DNA of 64,000 nucleotides from the NCBI RefSeq assembly GCF_020509005.1, contig NC_063013.1, forward strand, positions 5,394,001-5,458,000. The letters are read 5' to 3'. The notes under the pieces were generated by a model, which saw nothing but the letters and a program-made list of their open reading frames with translations, was not told the DNA's origin and ran no database searches. This document shows, piece after piece, positions 18,795 through 29,133 of this stretch. The position numbers and the translations under genes were made by a program. Each line of letters opens with the position of its first letter. Positions within the stretch are counted from its first letter, which is position 1. This DNA is from Fulvia fulva. Lineage: Eukaryota; Ascomycota; Dothideomycetes; Mycosphaerellales; Mycosphaerellaceae.

Positions 18795-21700
18795 GCGACC
18801 GAAAGGAGTTATGCAACACAGAAAAGGCTCAAGCATCGACTACAGTGTTTCGAACGAAGATTATCGTCAATGGGCATCGGACATATGCCATGATAGATTC
18901 CGGAGCGAGCGGGAACTTCGCCTCCGAATCATTTGTCAAACGACACGGGCTAGCTACCCGCAGAAAGAAAGAGGGTTATGAATTGATCGCGGTAGACGGA
19001 TCATCCTTACCCAGTGTGGAGCGCGAGACGATACCGCTACCACTTGCAATCCAACAGCACCACGAGGAAATTACCCTGGATGTCACTGACATGGCCAGTC
19101 ATGACATTGTACTCGGTACACCTTGGTTGAGAAAGCACAACCCAGTAATCGACTGGAGAACAGGAGTACTCAGATTTGAACAATGCGATTGCGTTATCGC
19201 TATTGAACCTACGCAGCGGCAGCGTTCGCTGGTGGATGAGGTAAGACAGCTAAACAGGATACAGCTTGCACCGACCAGAAGGACAGAAGAACCACCTTCG
19301 ACTGGGATAGACACCGACTTGGGGCAGTTGGGTCACGAGATCACCAGAACGGATGGAAGTAACGCACCATCGAAGATGACTGGAAAATCGGAGCCAGACA
19401 TCCCTCAGGAATATCGCAGATGGTCACGACTATTCCGAGAAGAGGAAGGCAAGAACGCCTTACCTAAACACGCACCATGGGATCACAAGATAAACATTCA
19501 GCCAGGAAAAGAGCCTCCATGGGGACCCCTATACCAAATGTCCGAGAAAGAGCTCCAAACCTTACGAGAATGGCTGAAGGAGAAGCTGGCCAAAGGATGG
19601 ATACGACGATCCACCTCGAGCGCAGGAACTCCATGCATGTTCGTTCCAAAACCGAACGGGAAACTACGACTCGTACAAGACTACCGAAAGTTGAACGAGA
19701 TCACAATCAAGAACCGATATCCGCTACCCAACATCGAAGAAGCACAAGACAGATTAACCGGATCGGACTGGTACACGAAGATTGACCTACGAGATGCCTT
19801 CTACGCGATACGAATGGCAGCTGGAGAAGAATGGAAAACCGCCTTCAGAACAAGATATGGACTCTACGAGTTCTTGGTCATGCCTATGGGACTGACCAAC
19901 GCACCCGCATCCTGCCAGGACCTTGTCAACGAAACGCTTAGAGACCTGCTCGACGTGTGCGTCATTGCGTACATGGACGATATACTGGTCTACACAAAAG
20001 GATCCCTCCAGGAGCACACCAAGCAAGTTCAGGACGTCTTCGAACGACTCACCAGAGCCGGGTTCAAGACGGCACCCGAGAAATGCGAGTTCCACAAGAA
20101 GCAAGTCAAGTTTTTAGGCTTCATCATCAGCACAACAGGAATCACCATCGATCCTGCGAAAACACAGTCAATCAGAGAATGGCCAGAACCAAAGACAGTC
20201 AAGGAAGTACAATCGTTCCTTGGACTCGCCAACTACAACCGGAAATTCATCAAGGACTACTCAAAGACAGCAACACCAATGACGATGCTTACAAGAAAAG
20301 ACGTCAGCTGGAAATGGGGAAAGGAACAACATGAAGCGTTCACGAAACTCAAGGAACAATGCGCTTCAGCCCCAACGCTTCGACTATTCGATGGTAGTAA
20401 GGAAGTCCACATCGAGACCGACGCGTCCGATATGGCAATAGGCGCATGTCTTACACAGACACACGAGGGGAAACGACACCCAGTGGCCTATTATTCCCGA
20501 AAAATGACCACAGCGGAACAGAACTACGACATCCATGACAAAGAGCTTCTAGCCATTGTTGCTGCCATGCAACATTGGAGAGTGTACGTCGAGGGCCCAC
20601 CGAAGTTAACGATTCTTTCAGACCACAAGAATCTTACGTACTTCACGACGACGAAAGAACTTACCCGAAGACAAGCCCGCTGGTCGGAGCTGCTAGGACA
20701 GTACAAGTTTGAAATCAAATACACTCCAGGAACAGAGAATGGCCGCGCAGACGCGTTGAGCCGACGAAGCGACTACATGGAAGGAAAAGAACCAGTGCAA
20801 CACAAGATACTTAAGACGAACCCCGATGGAAGTCTCAGTTCCAACACGAAAGAGTTCAACAACATCGTACAGATCCTAGGCGACAAGGAAGAACAGTTCC
20901 CTATATCGCAAGGAAAATACCAAGTACCGAAGGACCGAGAAGAAGAGTGTATACAACAACATCACGACGAGCCAACTTATGGACACCCTGGAACTACGAA
21001 GACGGTTGACCTTATACAACGTAGCTTCTCATTCCCACAAATGAGACAAAAAGTATTACGCTACATTAAGCAATGCGTACACTGCCAACAAAACAAAGCT
21101 GCGAGACACGCCAAGTACGGTCACCTACAGTTCAGGACACCACCGACGAAACCATGGGACGAAGTTACAATGGACTTTATTACAAAGCTCCCATTGTCGA
21201 AAGACCAAGTCACAAAACAAACGTACGACATGATACTGGTCATGGTCGACAGACTCACAAAATATGCACACTTCATTCCTGCATCGGAGACATATACAGC
21301 AGAGCAGCTCGGATACCTCGTACTAGACAGATTGATCCGATACCACGGATTCCCGGAAACATTCATCACGGACAGAGATAAGCTCTTCACGTCCAACTAC
21401 TGGAAAACACTTATGGGAACGATCGGGATCAAGCACAAGTTGTCAACAGCATACCATCCAGAGACCGATGGACAAACAGAAAGAACGAACCAAACGCTGG
21501 AACAATACCTAAGACACTACATTAACTACGCACAAGACAACTGGGTTTCACTACTGCCAGTGGCGCAGATTGCACTAAACAACCACAAATCAGAGACAAC
21601 TTCAACGACGCCATTCTATGCGAACTTTGGCAAAGATCCTAACCTGTTCGGAACACCTGGATCTCACCCACAAGCCGAGAGAGCAATCGTGACGACGGAG

Positions 21701-22279
21701 ACTCTCAAGGAGGTGCACAAGGAAGCACGCAAAGCGATCGAAGATGCACAACAAAAATTGTCTCAGCAACGGCAAAACCAAAGAAAAATGGCACCTCTAC
21801 TAAAAAAGGGGGATAAGGTCTATCTCCTCACAAAAAACCTGAGAACGAGAAGACAGACCAAGAAACTGGATCATGTTAAGGTCGGACCATTTTTCATCGA
21901 TAAAGTCGTAGGACCAGTCAACTACCGGTTACGACTACCACCTGACGCCAAAATCCATCCAGTCTTCCACATCTCCAAGCTGGAACCCGCAGACGCCAAA
22001 ACACCTTGCCAAGAAAGCTTCCATTTCGAGCCGGAAGCAGAAGACGAATTCGAAGTCGAAAGAATCCTAGACAAGAAGGGTCAGAAATACCTTGTCAAAT
22101 GGAAAGGATACGACGAATCAGAAAATACCTGGGAGCCAGAAGAAAACCTCACGAACTGCTGCCAGCTCCTGCGACACTTCCGCCAGGATCAACAAATAAA
22201 GAAGGATCGAACCGGAGGGTCCCAGAGACGCCAGCAAAGAAATCTGAGGAATCCAGGGACGGGTCGTTTGCCCAAGTAA
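18791..22279 (+). CDS. Gy-A Pol: protease, RT, RNase H, integrase, chromodomain
   Basis: The frame is open from 18488, but I choose the ATG at 18791. It overlaps the gag stop as ATGA and precedes the first conserved part, giving 1,162 codons. In order: aspartic protease with DSGAS from D36; RT with [12 protein letters not shown] and YMDD at 394-397; RNase H with [11 protein letters not shown] near 543; integrase with an HHCC zinc finger (CVHCQQNK near 770), catalytic Asp in MDFITKLP and ITDRDK, and Glu in [12 protein letters not shown] near 895; GPY-type end; and a chromodomain from about 1086 ([20 protein letters not shown]...[15 protein letters not shown]) with intact aromatic residues. Chromodomains of such integrases direct integration to marked chromatin, often H3K9me heterochromatin. 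This fits its landing in a RIPed LINE, but that link is inference. Confidence 0.95.
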   Translation: MSDRKELCNTEKAQASTTVFRTKIIVNGHRTYAMIDSGASGNFASESFVKRHGLATRRKKEGYELIAVDGSSLPSVERETIPLPLAIQQHHEEITLDVTDMASHDIVLGTPWLRKHNPVIDWRTGVLRFEQCDCVIAIEPTQRQRSLVDEVRQLNRIQLAPTRRTEEPPSTGIDTDLGQLGHEITRTDGSNAPSKMTGKSEPDIPQEYRRWSRLFREEEGKNALPKHAPWDHKINIQPGKEPPWGPLYQMSEKELQTLREWLKEKLAKGWIRRSTSSAGTPCMFVPKPNGKLRLVQDYRKLNEITIKNRYPLPNIEEAQDRLTGSDWYTKIDLRDAFYAIRMAAGEEWKTAFRTRYGLYEFLVMPMGLTNAPASCQDLVNETLRDLLDVCVIAYMDDILVYTKGSLQEHTKQVQDVFERLTRAGFKTAPEKCEFHKKQVKFLGFIISTTGITIDPAKTQSIREWPEPKTVKEVQSFLGLANYNRKFIKDYSKTATPMTMLTRKDVSWKWGKEQHEAFTKLKEQCASAPTLRLFDGSKEVHIETDASDMAIGACLTQTHEGKRHPVAYYSRKMTTAEQNYDIHDKELLAIVAAMQHWRVYVEGPPKLTILSDHKNLTYFTTTKELTRRQARWSELLGQYKFEIKYTPGTENGRADALSRRSDYMEGKEPVQHKILKTNPDGSLSSNTKEFNNIVQILGDKEEQFPISQGKYQVPKDREEECIQQHHDEPTYGHPGTTKTVDLIQRSFSFPQMRQKVLRYIKQCVHCQQNKAARHAKYGHLQFRTPPTKPWDEVTMDFITKLPLSKDQVTKQTYDMILVMVDRLTKYAHFIPASETYTAEQLGYLVLDRLIRYHGFPETFITDRDKLFTSNYWKTLMGTIGIKHKLSTAYHPETDGQTERTNQTLEQYLRHYINYAQDNWVSLLPVAQIALNNHKSETTSTTPFYANFGKDPNLFGTPGSHPQAERAIVTTETLKEVHKEARKAIEDAQQKLSQQRQNQRKMAPLLKKGDKVYLLTKNLRTRRQTKKLDHVKVGPFFIDKVVGPVNYRLRLPPDAKIHPVFHISKLEPADAKTPCQESFHFEPEAEDEFEVERILDKKGQKYLVKWKGYDESENTWEPEENLTNCCQLLRHFRQDQQIKKDRTGGSQRRQQRNLRNPGTGRLPK

Positions 22280-22793
22280 ATGGAGACAAAGCAAGCTCGG
22301 GACCCAGGGAAGCTACCCCCTCCGGAAGAGATGATAACGAGCGCTCCTCAGCCTCCGCCTCCAGAGCGTTGGCCTCCGCAACCGACACTGCATTATCCGC
22401 ACGACGATCCAACAGCTCCAGCTGTTTCGCCAGCCGCTCCTCCTTCGCTAAAGCCGTTGATGTGGCCTCGCGAGCCCGCGCGACGATCTCGCGCTCCCGA
22501 TCCATCGCAGCGGCAGAAGCCAGACGCGCATCTTGAATTTGGGACAGCAGCTTTGCGCGCTCCTTGCTCAACCTCTCCCATTCCGACGCAGTGATCTTAA
22601 TGTCACAACCCTTCAACCCGTGGATGTTGCACTCGCTGCAGCGACCTGATCTTACGTGCACCTTGCACACCCGACCTAGACGACGACAATTCGAGCATGC
22701 CCGAGGCATGATTTCGCCGTTCGCGCGAATAAAAATTCCAAGACGCTTGCGATCGTCGGAGGAAGAGCGTTTTGAAGAGGACGCCTTTGGCAT
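22149..22793 (-). CDS. antisense ORF in Gy-A with Zn2Cys6-like cysteine cluster
   Basis: 214 codons on the strand opposite pol, between the pol end and the 3' LTR, overlapping the last ~130 bp of pol. The start at 22793 was chosen because it is the first ATG outside the LTR; an earlier ATG at 22955 lies inside the LTR. Residues 33-63 have six cysteines spaced C-X2-C-X6-C-X8-C-X2-C-X7-C, which fits the Zn(II)2Cys6 consensus, flanked by a basic Ser/Lys/Arg-rich N-terminus. An Ala/Glu/Arg-rich coiled-coil-like stretch (about 73-150) and an acidic Ser-rich tail follow. The loop lacks the usual proline. A DNA- or RNA-binding regulatory accessory protein is possible. I see no reason to assign an enzyme function, and its expression is unknown. 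Confidence 0.65.
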   Translation of the reverse strand: MPKASSSKRSSSDDRKRLGIFIRANGEIMPRACSNCRRLGRVCKVHVRSGRCSECNIHGLKGCDIKITASEWERLSKERAKLLSQIQDARLASAAAMDREREIVARAREATSTALAKEERLAKQLELLDRRADNAVSVAEANALEAEAEERSLSSLPEGVASLGPELALSPFTWANDPSLDSSDFFAGVSGTLRFDPSLFVDPGGSVAGAGSSS

Positions 22794-22889
22794 GGCGAAG
22801 GAGAAGAAACGGTCATAACGACCTACGAATAGAAGAGACCCCGCAAGCTTATGATTAGCTCGGGACGAGCTAGACTGGAAGGGGGATGG

Positions 22890-23314
22890 TGTTACGGATC
22901 GAGTCGTCTGGACCCTACGAGCCAACCGATTTCGGATCACGTGGTGCCGAGCCAACTAGTGGGCACTCCCGCTGCAGCTCGCTCGCAGCGATTTCTACGC
23001 TCGGTACGCCTTCTAGAGAAAGCACAGAAATGATGGAAAGCAAAGAAAGCAATACCCCTGGGCATAAGGGGATCTCCTTTGTATTTAGGAACGCTGAGAA
23101 TCCCTTATGGCTTCGAGGCGTTCAACTCACTGTTTAATATCACTGTTTGGAATACACCACAACACAACCTCTGCCTCACTGCTACTTGATCTCTGCGAGA
23201 CAAGACAGCTACTGCTTCATCACCCTCCCTCAACTTCCCATCGGCCCGAGAACAAACCCGATTGAGCTTGGTCTTCTGATCTTGTGATATCATTAGGTTA
23301 TACCAAACCTAACA
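22890..23314 (+). repeat. Gy-A 3' LTR
   Basis: 425 bp, TGTTACGG...CCTAACA, followed by TSD cttcc. It differs from the 5' LTR only in the last ~100 bp: a T/C in gcttcatcac, aataaa versus aacaaa, a rearranged gagcttg/tcttct word and cgttagg versus cattagg. Confidence 0.93.
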
Positions 23315-26150
23315 CTTCCTAAGTATAGCGGCAACTTCTCCCTCGGACACCTCCTATTAGACCGCGATACTAGGGGCTAGGGGAGTAGAGCTGTTTATAT
23401 CGCTTAGATAAGCCTCGACTAGGGGCGGGAAGAACTTACTAGCTAGTAGACGCGCCTTAGCCTCGGGGTCGCTAACCGGGCTACTAGGCGATTATAGCGC
23501 TAGGATAGAGAAGGAGGGGCCCTATATAGGGTCCTATCGGGCCTATTTCGCTAACTTCTATATCCTCGCTAGCTTGCCGGCGATTTCTTCTACTATAGCC
23601 CTCTAGCCGACTACTTTCTCCCTCCGTATTATAGCTTTCTTCTATTAGTATGCCTCCCTATATACGTTCTAGGCCTCCTCGCTATAGCTACTTATCTATA
23701 CCCGGCGGGCTCTTCTTACTTCTCTAACTACCGTAGTATACTTTAGCGTCTAGTATAGTTTAGACTATATCGTTAGTTAGGTAAGTAGAACGTAAAGGAA
23801 GGTCGCTTTTCTTATTTCGTCTATTAACCCTTAGACTACCTCGTCTATCTCGTCTTTACTATTATATTACTACTACGAGATCTAGACTAGCCTCTCGGAG
23901 TTATTAAGGTACGCCTAGATATTAGCCTAGTAGGCCTTTCCCTAGTTTAGCTTAGGGGTTCTCACTAGTATACATTATATCTATATCGTAATAGAGGTCC
24001 TAACTAGTATATAGTCTAACGACGCCTCGAGTTCATATTCGATCCTATAGTAGGTTACTATATAGTAGTAGCTATCTAAGATCTAGGAGAGGTCGATCGT
24101 GCCTTAGAGTCCCCCTCTCTTCTAGGTACCTAGGTCCTTCGGGGTATTAAGGGTAATTACGTTACTCGCTATTAAGTCGAGTACTTCGTCGGCTATAGGG
24201 TACGGCTATATAAGGCTTTCCTAGGAAGGGTAGTATATATTAAAGTCTCCTACTACGATGTGGTACCCTTGTCTCTTAAGCATACTGTCTAGGTGTCTCT
24301 AGACCCTAAGGTCGCGGCTAGACCTCGAGGCTAGCGGTTATATATATAGGTTGTATATCTAGGTACTACCTACGTAGAGGGAGGTAATATCGCCCCCGCC
24401 CTCTTCGTCTACGTAGTACACTACCTCCTAGTCGGATTCTAGTATGTCCTTACTAATATAGAAGTACGTACGGGGTCTACCGTTACCTTATAGGTATATC
24501 GTATAGCCTAGTAACTTGTAGGTCGTTAGTGTCTTATAGTACGGGTTAATCTATAGCTCCTAGATTACTAGGACGTAGTAGACGTGCGGGTCCGCCTCGT
24601 ATAGGAAATGGTTCTAGACTATATCCTTACTATAGTTAACGTTATACTAGATAATACTAAGCGTGTCGAGGCTAGTTATTGTTATTGATAATTATTTCCT
24701 CTATAATGTCCTATATCCTACTACCTTATACGTCCTAGTCTACGCCTATCGGCTATATACTAAAGGGGAGCCGGGCCTAGTTAGATTCCCTCGCCGTAGC
24801 TAGTAGAGCACGTGGCCTCCCGTACGCCCTAGGTTACGTATCCTTTATATTATTCTCGGGCCTAGGGCCCTTATACCCGACCGCCGCTAGCTAGTTCCGG
24901 TATAGACTAGCCTTACGGTCGCCGTAGAATCTTAGGGCGACGGTTCTGTTTATAATTGCCTTGTTTTTCGCTAGTTTCCGCTATACGCATTCCGCGCTAT
25001 ACGATAGGTAGTACCCCGGACAGTTCGCGTACCGTCTCGTAGTTAATATACAGTCCCTAGATATATAGTCTCCTATATAGTTCGAGTAGGCCTCTTATTT
25101 ATATACGTGTAGGTTTGGTATCTATACTGTTAGTATTTGAAGTATTAGAGGACACGAAAGGATAAGGAGTACTTTTCTACTATCTTAAGGCTATATTGCT
25201 AGACTAGGCCTTGTTCTATCGCTAGATCCGCCGCTTTTGCGTCTTATAGCTATACTATTAGCGCCGAGGCCTTCTTACCTTCTAGCCATTTCCTATAGAG
25301 CTAAGTCGCCTTCTAGATTAGAGAGTTAAGAGTGACCGGGTTGTCCTCTTAGAGAGTACGTAGGTGACCTTAGTTAGTTAGGTCGAACTCCTTAGGTATA
25401 TCGTAGACTAGGATCGTAAATTGCTTCGTTAAGACCTTCGCTAATACCGTAACCTTAGATGCCTACTATAGCTATGCCTCTAGGTGCCTCCTAGTAGTAG
25501 TAGAGCTAGTATAGATCTATAGAGTACCGTTAGACTATTAGTTCACTACGACTACCCCTAGTTAATTAATTCGTTAGGCGAGCTCCTTATTTAATAGCTT
25601 CGTAACTTCGGCCTAGTCTTCCTTTACTATAATACGGATCGTAACTATATCGTACGTTAGGCGGGGGCCTAGTATCGATACCGCGACCGATGCCTAGCTA
25701 TAGGGGTGTTGATTCCGGGTGGCCTTACTAATCGCCTAGGACGTCGTCCTTATTTCTTATTGCCCTCGGTGATCCGATAGTATAAGGGCCGTACGTAGCT
25801 AAGTGATCATTACCTATAGAGACCGGTATAGGAGCTAATCGTTAGTTTCTATACTTTTTACGTCCTCTATAAGTTGCTACTAGTTGTCTTAGGGGAGCTT
25901 CGCCTATAGAGCCGTAGGCGCCGGTAGTACCGTAGCCTAGGCTACTATTACCTAGGAGTTACCTAATGTAGCTAGGCACCTCCGCGGCGTTTAGAGCTAA
26001 AGAAATAGGGTGAAGAGAACTTTAAGCTATCTAAATTGAATAAGGTAGAACTCCCTCGATTCTAGGGGTAGTGGCCTACTCTATAGATCGTTAGAATAGC
26101 CTTAGTAAGAGCTTTCGAATATGTCGTATTTAGCGATATAAGGCGAAAAT
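23315..26150 (-). mobile_element. LINE-B1: RIPed LINE, 5' half
   Basis: Resumes LINE-B1 after Gy-A; the joined sequence matches LINE-B3 from about 58,150 to 60,950. It holds, on the minus strand, the RT start, endonuclease and ORF1 remnants with zinc-knuckle text near 25,080-25,180. Stops are dense. The 5' edge near 26,120-26,155 abuts a Fot-type fragment. I found no duplication of the left flank here, so the insertion border has been rearranged. Confidence 0.8.
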
Positions 26151-26155
26151 CGGTA

Positions 26156-26473
26156 GCTCGAGTATATACTTAAGTATCACCCCCTCTTCTAGCTCTATAA
26201 GCTTCTTCGAATTAGGCTCGTAGTGACCCCGAGGAGGTCGTCTATTTAATCGATACCGTAGTATAGTTCGAGACGCGTCGTATACCTTTATAGTAAGTCG
26301 ATTCGTAATTGTCGCGTCGCGTTTCGTAGCCTAGATAGCTAAGGTCAGTTTAGCCTTATTTAAAGACAATAGACGCTATAATAGTAGTTGTGTAGCTATA
26401 TCTATAGAAGTGGTACAGTTCTTAGTAAAAGTAGCCCGCTCGGTAGTATAGCCCGCTCGGTAGTAAAGTACGT
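26156..26473 (-). mobile_element. Fot-2: truncated RIPed Fot1/pogo-type transposon end
   Basis: Reverse complement of the left end of the transposon at 40758-41890. It has the same terminal ACGT...AAGTACGT edge, the same doubled TAGCCCGCTCGGTAG motif (near 26,432 and 26,449) and the start of the same transposase frame. It keeps only about 318 bp and stops abruptly at about 26,156. TA follows the terminal repeat at 26474-26475, the expected target dinucleotide. Confidence 0.75.
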
Positions 26474-26475
26474 TA

Positions 26476-26960
26476 AGCGTTACGTTATTTTAATACTTTG
26501 TAGCTAGGCTACTAAGTAACTCGCTAAGATAGTTACTACTACTAAATTAGAGCCTAATATAAAGTATATAATATTCTTAGCTACTATTAATAAGGTCGTT
26601 AAGAAGTACGGATTAATATAGGCTTCTAAGGAAAGTTTAGTCTTACTATAGTAATACGGTTAACTTATTATTATAGACGATATATACGGTATAAATAAGC
26701 TAAAGTAGTACCTCTATAATACTTAAGTCCGTAAGAGTAACGGTTACTAGCTTTCTATTACCTATTATTACGGTTTACCTTTATATAGACGTACTTTAGT
26801 ATTACGTAACCTCGTACCCTAGCGCGCCCGGACCCTAGATTCGGGCCCGATCTTATCTTACGCTTCTTGCGACTTCTTACTTCTCTTCTTTATAGAACTT
26901 ATTCGATTCCAAGGTATTAATACGTTTGCGCCCTATCTTACGCCTTGTCCGTATCACCTA
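26476..26960. other. RIPed sequence of unknown identity
   Basis: About 485 bp with RIP composition between the Fot-2 fragment and the Copia-1 LTR. A plus-strand frame gives peptide-like text only when stops are ignored, and I could not match it to a family. It is probably the edge of an older element or degraded host sequence. Confidence 0.4.
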
Positions 26961-27182
26961 TATTAAATAGGTACGAATCGCGTAGCCGTAGAAGATAGGA
27001 ATTATAGATTATATAAATGAAGAAGGACCTAATAGGATAGCGTGTATCTATATATAGTATCGCTAGGTAATAGTAAAGGTGTTTTAGAAAGGATAGCTAT
27101 ACTTAGGACTTAACTAGTAAGCCCTAATTACCAATCCCCCTAAGTACCTAATATTGACCCTATAACCTATATATTCTTAACA
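26961..27182 (-). repeat. Copia-1 3' LTR, RIPed
   Basis: Aligns by eye with the unmutated Copia-2 LTR (62748-62981). tattaaataggtacga corresponds to TGTTAAACAGGTACGA, and the right edge is attcttaaca. The element reads on the minus strand, so this is its 3' LTR. Confidence 0.8.
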
Positions 27183-27359
27183 CTCCTACTTAGGTCAGAA
27201 GGTCTTAAATAATCCCTTATATAAGCTAGAACTACCTTATAAAGTTTTGAAACTGCTAGCTATTAAGGGGCTTAGTTAGCCTATTAGTAACTATGTTCTT
27301 TATATAGTAGTAATCTACTATAATCTTCCTTTACTACTAGAGATTCCTAATATAGTAGT
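27183..27359 (-). mobile_element. Copia-1: RNase H C-terminal remnant
   Basis: RIPed copy of the Copia-2 coding end (63,000-63,150), with words such as aaagttttgaaactgctagc matching aaagttttggaactgctggc. It is interrupted at 27359 by Gy-B1, with gtagt duplicated at 33651-33655. Confidence 0.8.
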
Positions 27360-27879
27360 TGTCATGGTCTCCCCACAGAGTGTACAGAAGGTGGGGACAG
27401 AAGAGCCTCAGAGTGCTCAGAAGTCGTCAAGAAGTGACAGTCCAGCTTGGTATGTGAGCGCCAAGAATCACATGCCCCGCAACATTCACTACGGGACCCA
27501 GCCCTCCAAATTCACCCCTCTACCAAACCTTGACAGATTCACTTCGGCTCGTGACTGTGTGACTCACGGCACTCCCGCGAGCACCCGCGACTGCGCTGGA
27601 CCCTGGAAGAAGCACGTGGAAGACTCGGAACGTAGGGCAGGTTGGAATAAGGTTTTGAGCAAAGCTGCTGAGCGCGGCTTCGCACGGGTTAGCCCTGTTG
27701 ATGCGGGGACACGCACTCGCGAGGGCCGCGTATAAATATCTAGCCTTCCCTAGGCCTCTCTTGCTTTCTTCGTCTTTTGTTTTGTGTAGCAATCATACCA
27801 TACCCTTTTGCATCTACACTTCGCACCTGCATTCTCGCTTTCACCCTTGCATCTCACAGGCCAGGCTCTCGCCCTGACA
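27360..27879 (+). repeat. Gy-B1 5' LTR
   Basis: 520 bp. A TATA box (TATAAATA, 27731-27738) follows a GC-rich stretch. GTCTTTTGT at 27772-27780, about 40 bp further on, is the exact complement of the leader motif after the LTR. The forward open frame 27364-27735 is also present in the other LTR and is probably not a gene. Confidence 0.93.
27731..27738 (+). promoter_or_regulatory. TATA box of Gy-B1 5' LTR
   Basis: TATAAATA in the context gccgcgTATAAATAtc. The same word occurs at the equivalent place in the 3' LTR (33502-33509) and in both Gy-B2 LTRs. It survives RIP because it contains no CA or TG. Confidence 0.7.
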
Positions 27880-27881
27880 TC

Positions 27882-27890
27882 ACAAAAGAC
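27882..27890 (+). promoter_or_regulatory. Gy-B1 putative self-priming site
   Basis: ACAAAAGAC begins 2 nt after the LTR and pairs perfectly with GTCTTTTGT (27772-27780) near the expected RNA 5' end. In Gy-B2 the two arms are ACGAAAGAC (48855-48863) and GTCTTTCGT (48746-48754), a compensating change that keeps the pairing. Confidence 0.6.
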
Positions 27891-27921
27891 CAACAAACCG
27901 TCAACCACTCGAGTCATCCTT

Positions 27922-29133
27922 ATGGGTGACCACGCCACCGATAGAGGTGTTAACCTCGACAACCAAGACACTCCATTCCACTTTAGTGAGTGGACTGACA
28001 TCCCCTTCTCGAACGCCGCTGCCTTCGGTGCCTAGGCAAACGCCAACCCCGACACCGCCTACGCTCTCATCAACCGCACCGTCTCCTCTTTCCGCGAGAC
28101 CGCCCAGTAGGTCGAGCAAGCAAACAACTAAGCAATATACCTTCAAGGTATTGTGAACACCTTCCAGAACCTCGCCCCGTACGCCGACGACAACCGCCGC
28201 CAGCACTTCTCCAAGAAGGTCAACGACCCAGACGAGTTCGACGGCAACAAGAGCAAGTTTGAGGCATTTGAGACACAGCTCACTATCAAGCTGTTGGCTA
28301 ATGCCGACCACTTTCCGTAAGAGAAGGACAAAGTCACGTACGTCTTCTCCCTCCTTCGGGGAGACGCCGCGGCTCAGGTACAACACTACATCGACAACGC
28401 CACGTAGACTATCGGCTGCCCGGACGTCCTCACCTTGATGCAGGACCTCCGTGCTGCCTTTAGTGATCCAGACCGTAGAGCTACCGCCTAGAACGCCATC
28501 CATAACCTCCTCTAGAATAACAAGAGCTTCGCCGAGTACCTCGCGGCCTTCAACCGCGATATCGGGTTCACCGGCTACAACGAAGAGACCAAGAAGAGCA
28601 CTCTCCGCCGTGGTTTGTCAGCAGAGCTTCTTCGAGCCCTCGAGGACAAGGACGTCGGTGCTATAAGCTTCCGTAAGCTCGTCGAGACCTACCAGCGCCT
28701 CGACTCTAACATGAAACATACCGCCTCTCTCCTCGCTTCCCGTTCTTAAGGTCGTCAGCCTCGTGGTCCCGGAAGCCACTTCGCTGCTCCACTAGGCGCC
28801 GCCGCTCCTACGGCTCTCCCTCCCGTCTCTGTAGGTGACGCTATAGATCTTAGCGCTAGTGCCGCCGTCCCTCGAGTCCAGGGCCTCGTCAACGGTAAGC
28901 TCACTCCCGAAGAGAAGCTTCGCCGTCGCCAGGCCGGACTCTGCACCTACTGCGGCGGTCCAGGCCACATCGTAGCTAACTGTCCGCAGCTCGCTGCCCG
29001 TAACGCCCGCAACCCGGTTCGCGGCGCTGTCGGCGCTATCGAGCCTGCTCCTGCTGCTCCCGCTGAGCAGGAAAAAGCCTAGGTCTTCCTCATCGACGCG
29101 ATGAAGACCAAGAACAACGTTTACCGAAAGTGA
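27922..29133 (+). pseudogene. Gy-B1 gag with in-frame UAG/UAA codons
   Basis: ATG at 27922 (MGDHATDRGVNLDNQ). The frame is Gag-like (YVFSLLRGDAAAQVQHYID, KSFAEYLAAFNRDIGFTGY, a zinc knuckle CTYCGGPGHIVANC near 28,940-28,985). It is broken by about nine TAG/TAA codons in its first 280 positions, each in a place where Gln fits. His codons in the same stretch are intact, and many CA dinucleotides at synonymous sites are untouched. The frame ends at TGA 29131-29133, overlapped by the pol frame as GTGA. Confidence 0.8.

Larger units (their letters stand above)
16354..23314 (+). mobile_element. Gy-A: intact chromodomain Ty3/gypsy retrotransposon (chromovirus)
   Basis: A 6,961 bp element with 5 bp TSD cttcc (16349-16353 and 23315-23319), LTRs of 424 and 425 bp starting TGTTACGG and ending CCTAACA, an open gag, an open pol with C-terminal chromodomain, and an antisense ORF before the 3' LTR. 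No RIP is visible although both flanks are heavily RIPed. It sits inside LINE-B1, so it came later than that element. It has a full coding set and may be active. Confidence 0.95.

Noticed and set aside
27364..27735. A 123-codon open frame, also present at 33114-33506, suggesting a duplicated small gene
   Set aside because: Both copies lie in the LTRs of Gy-B1 and are identical because the LTRs are. The frame covers the promoter region, and in Gy-B2 it is full of stops.
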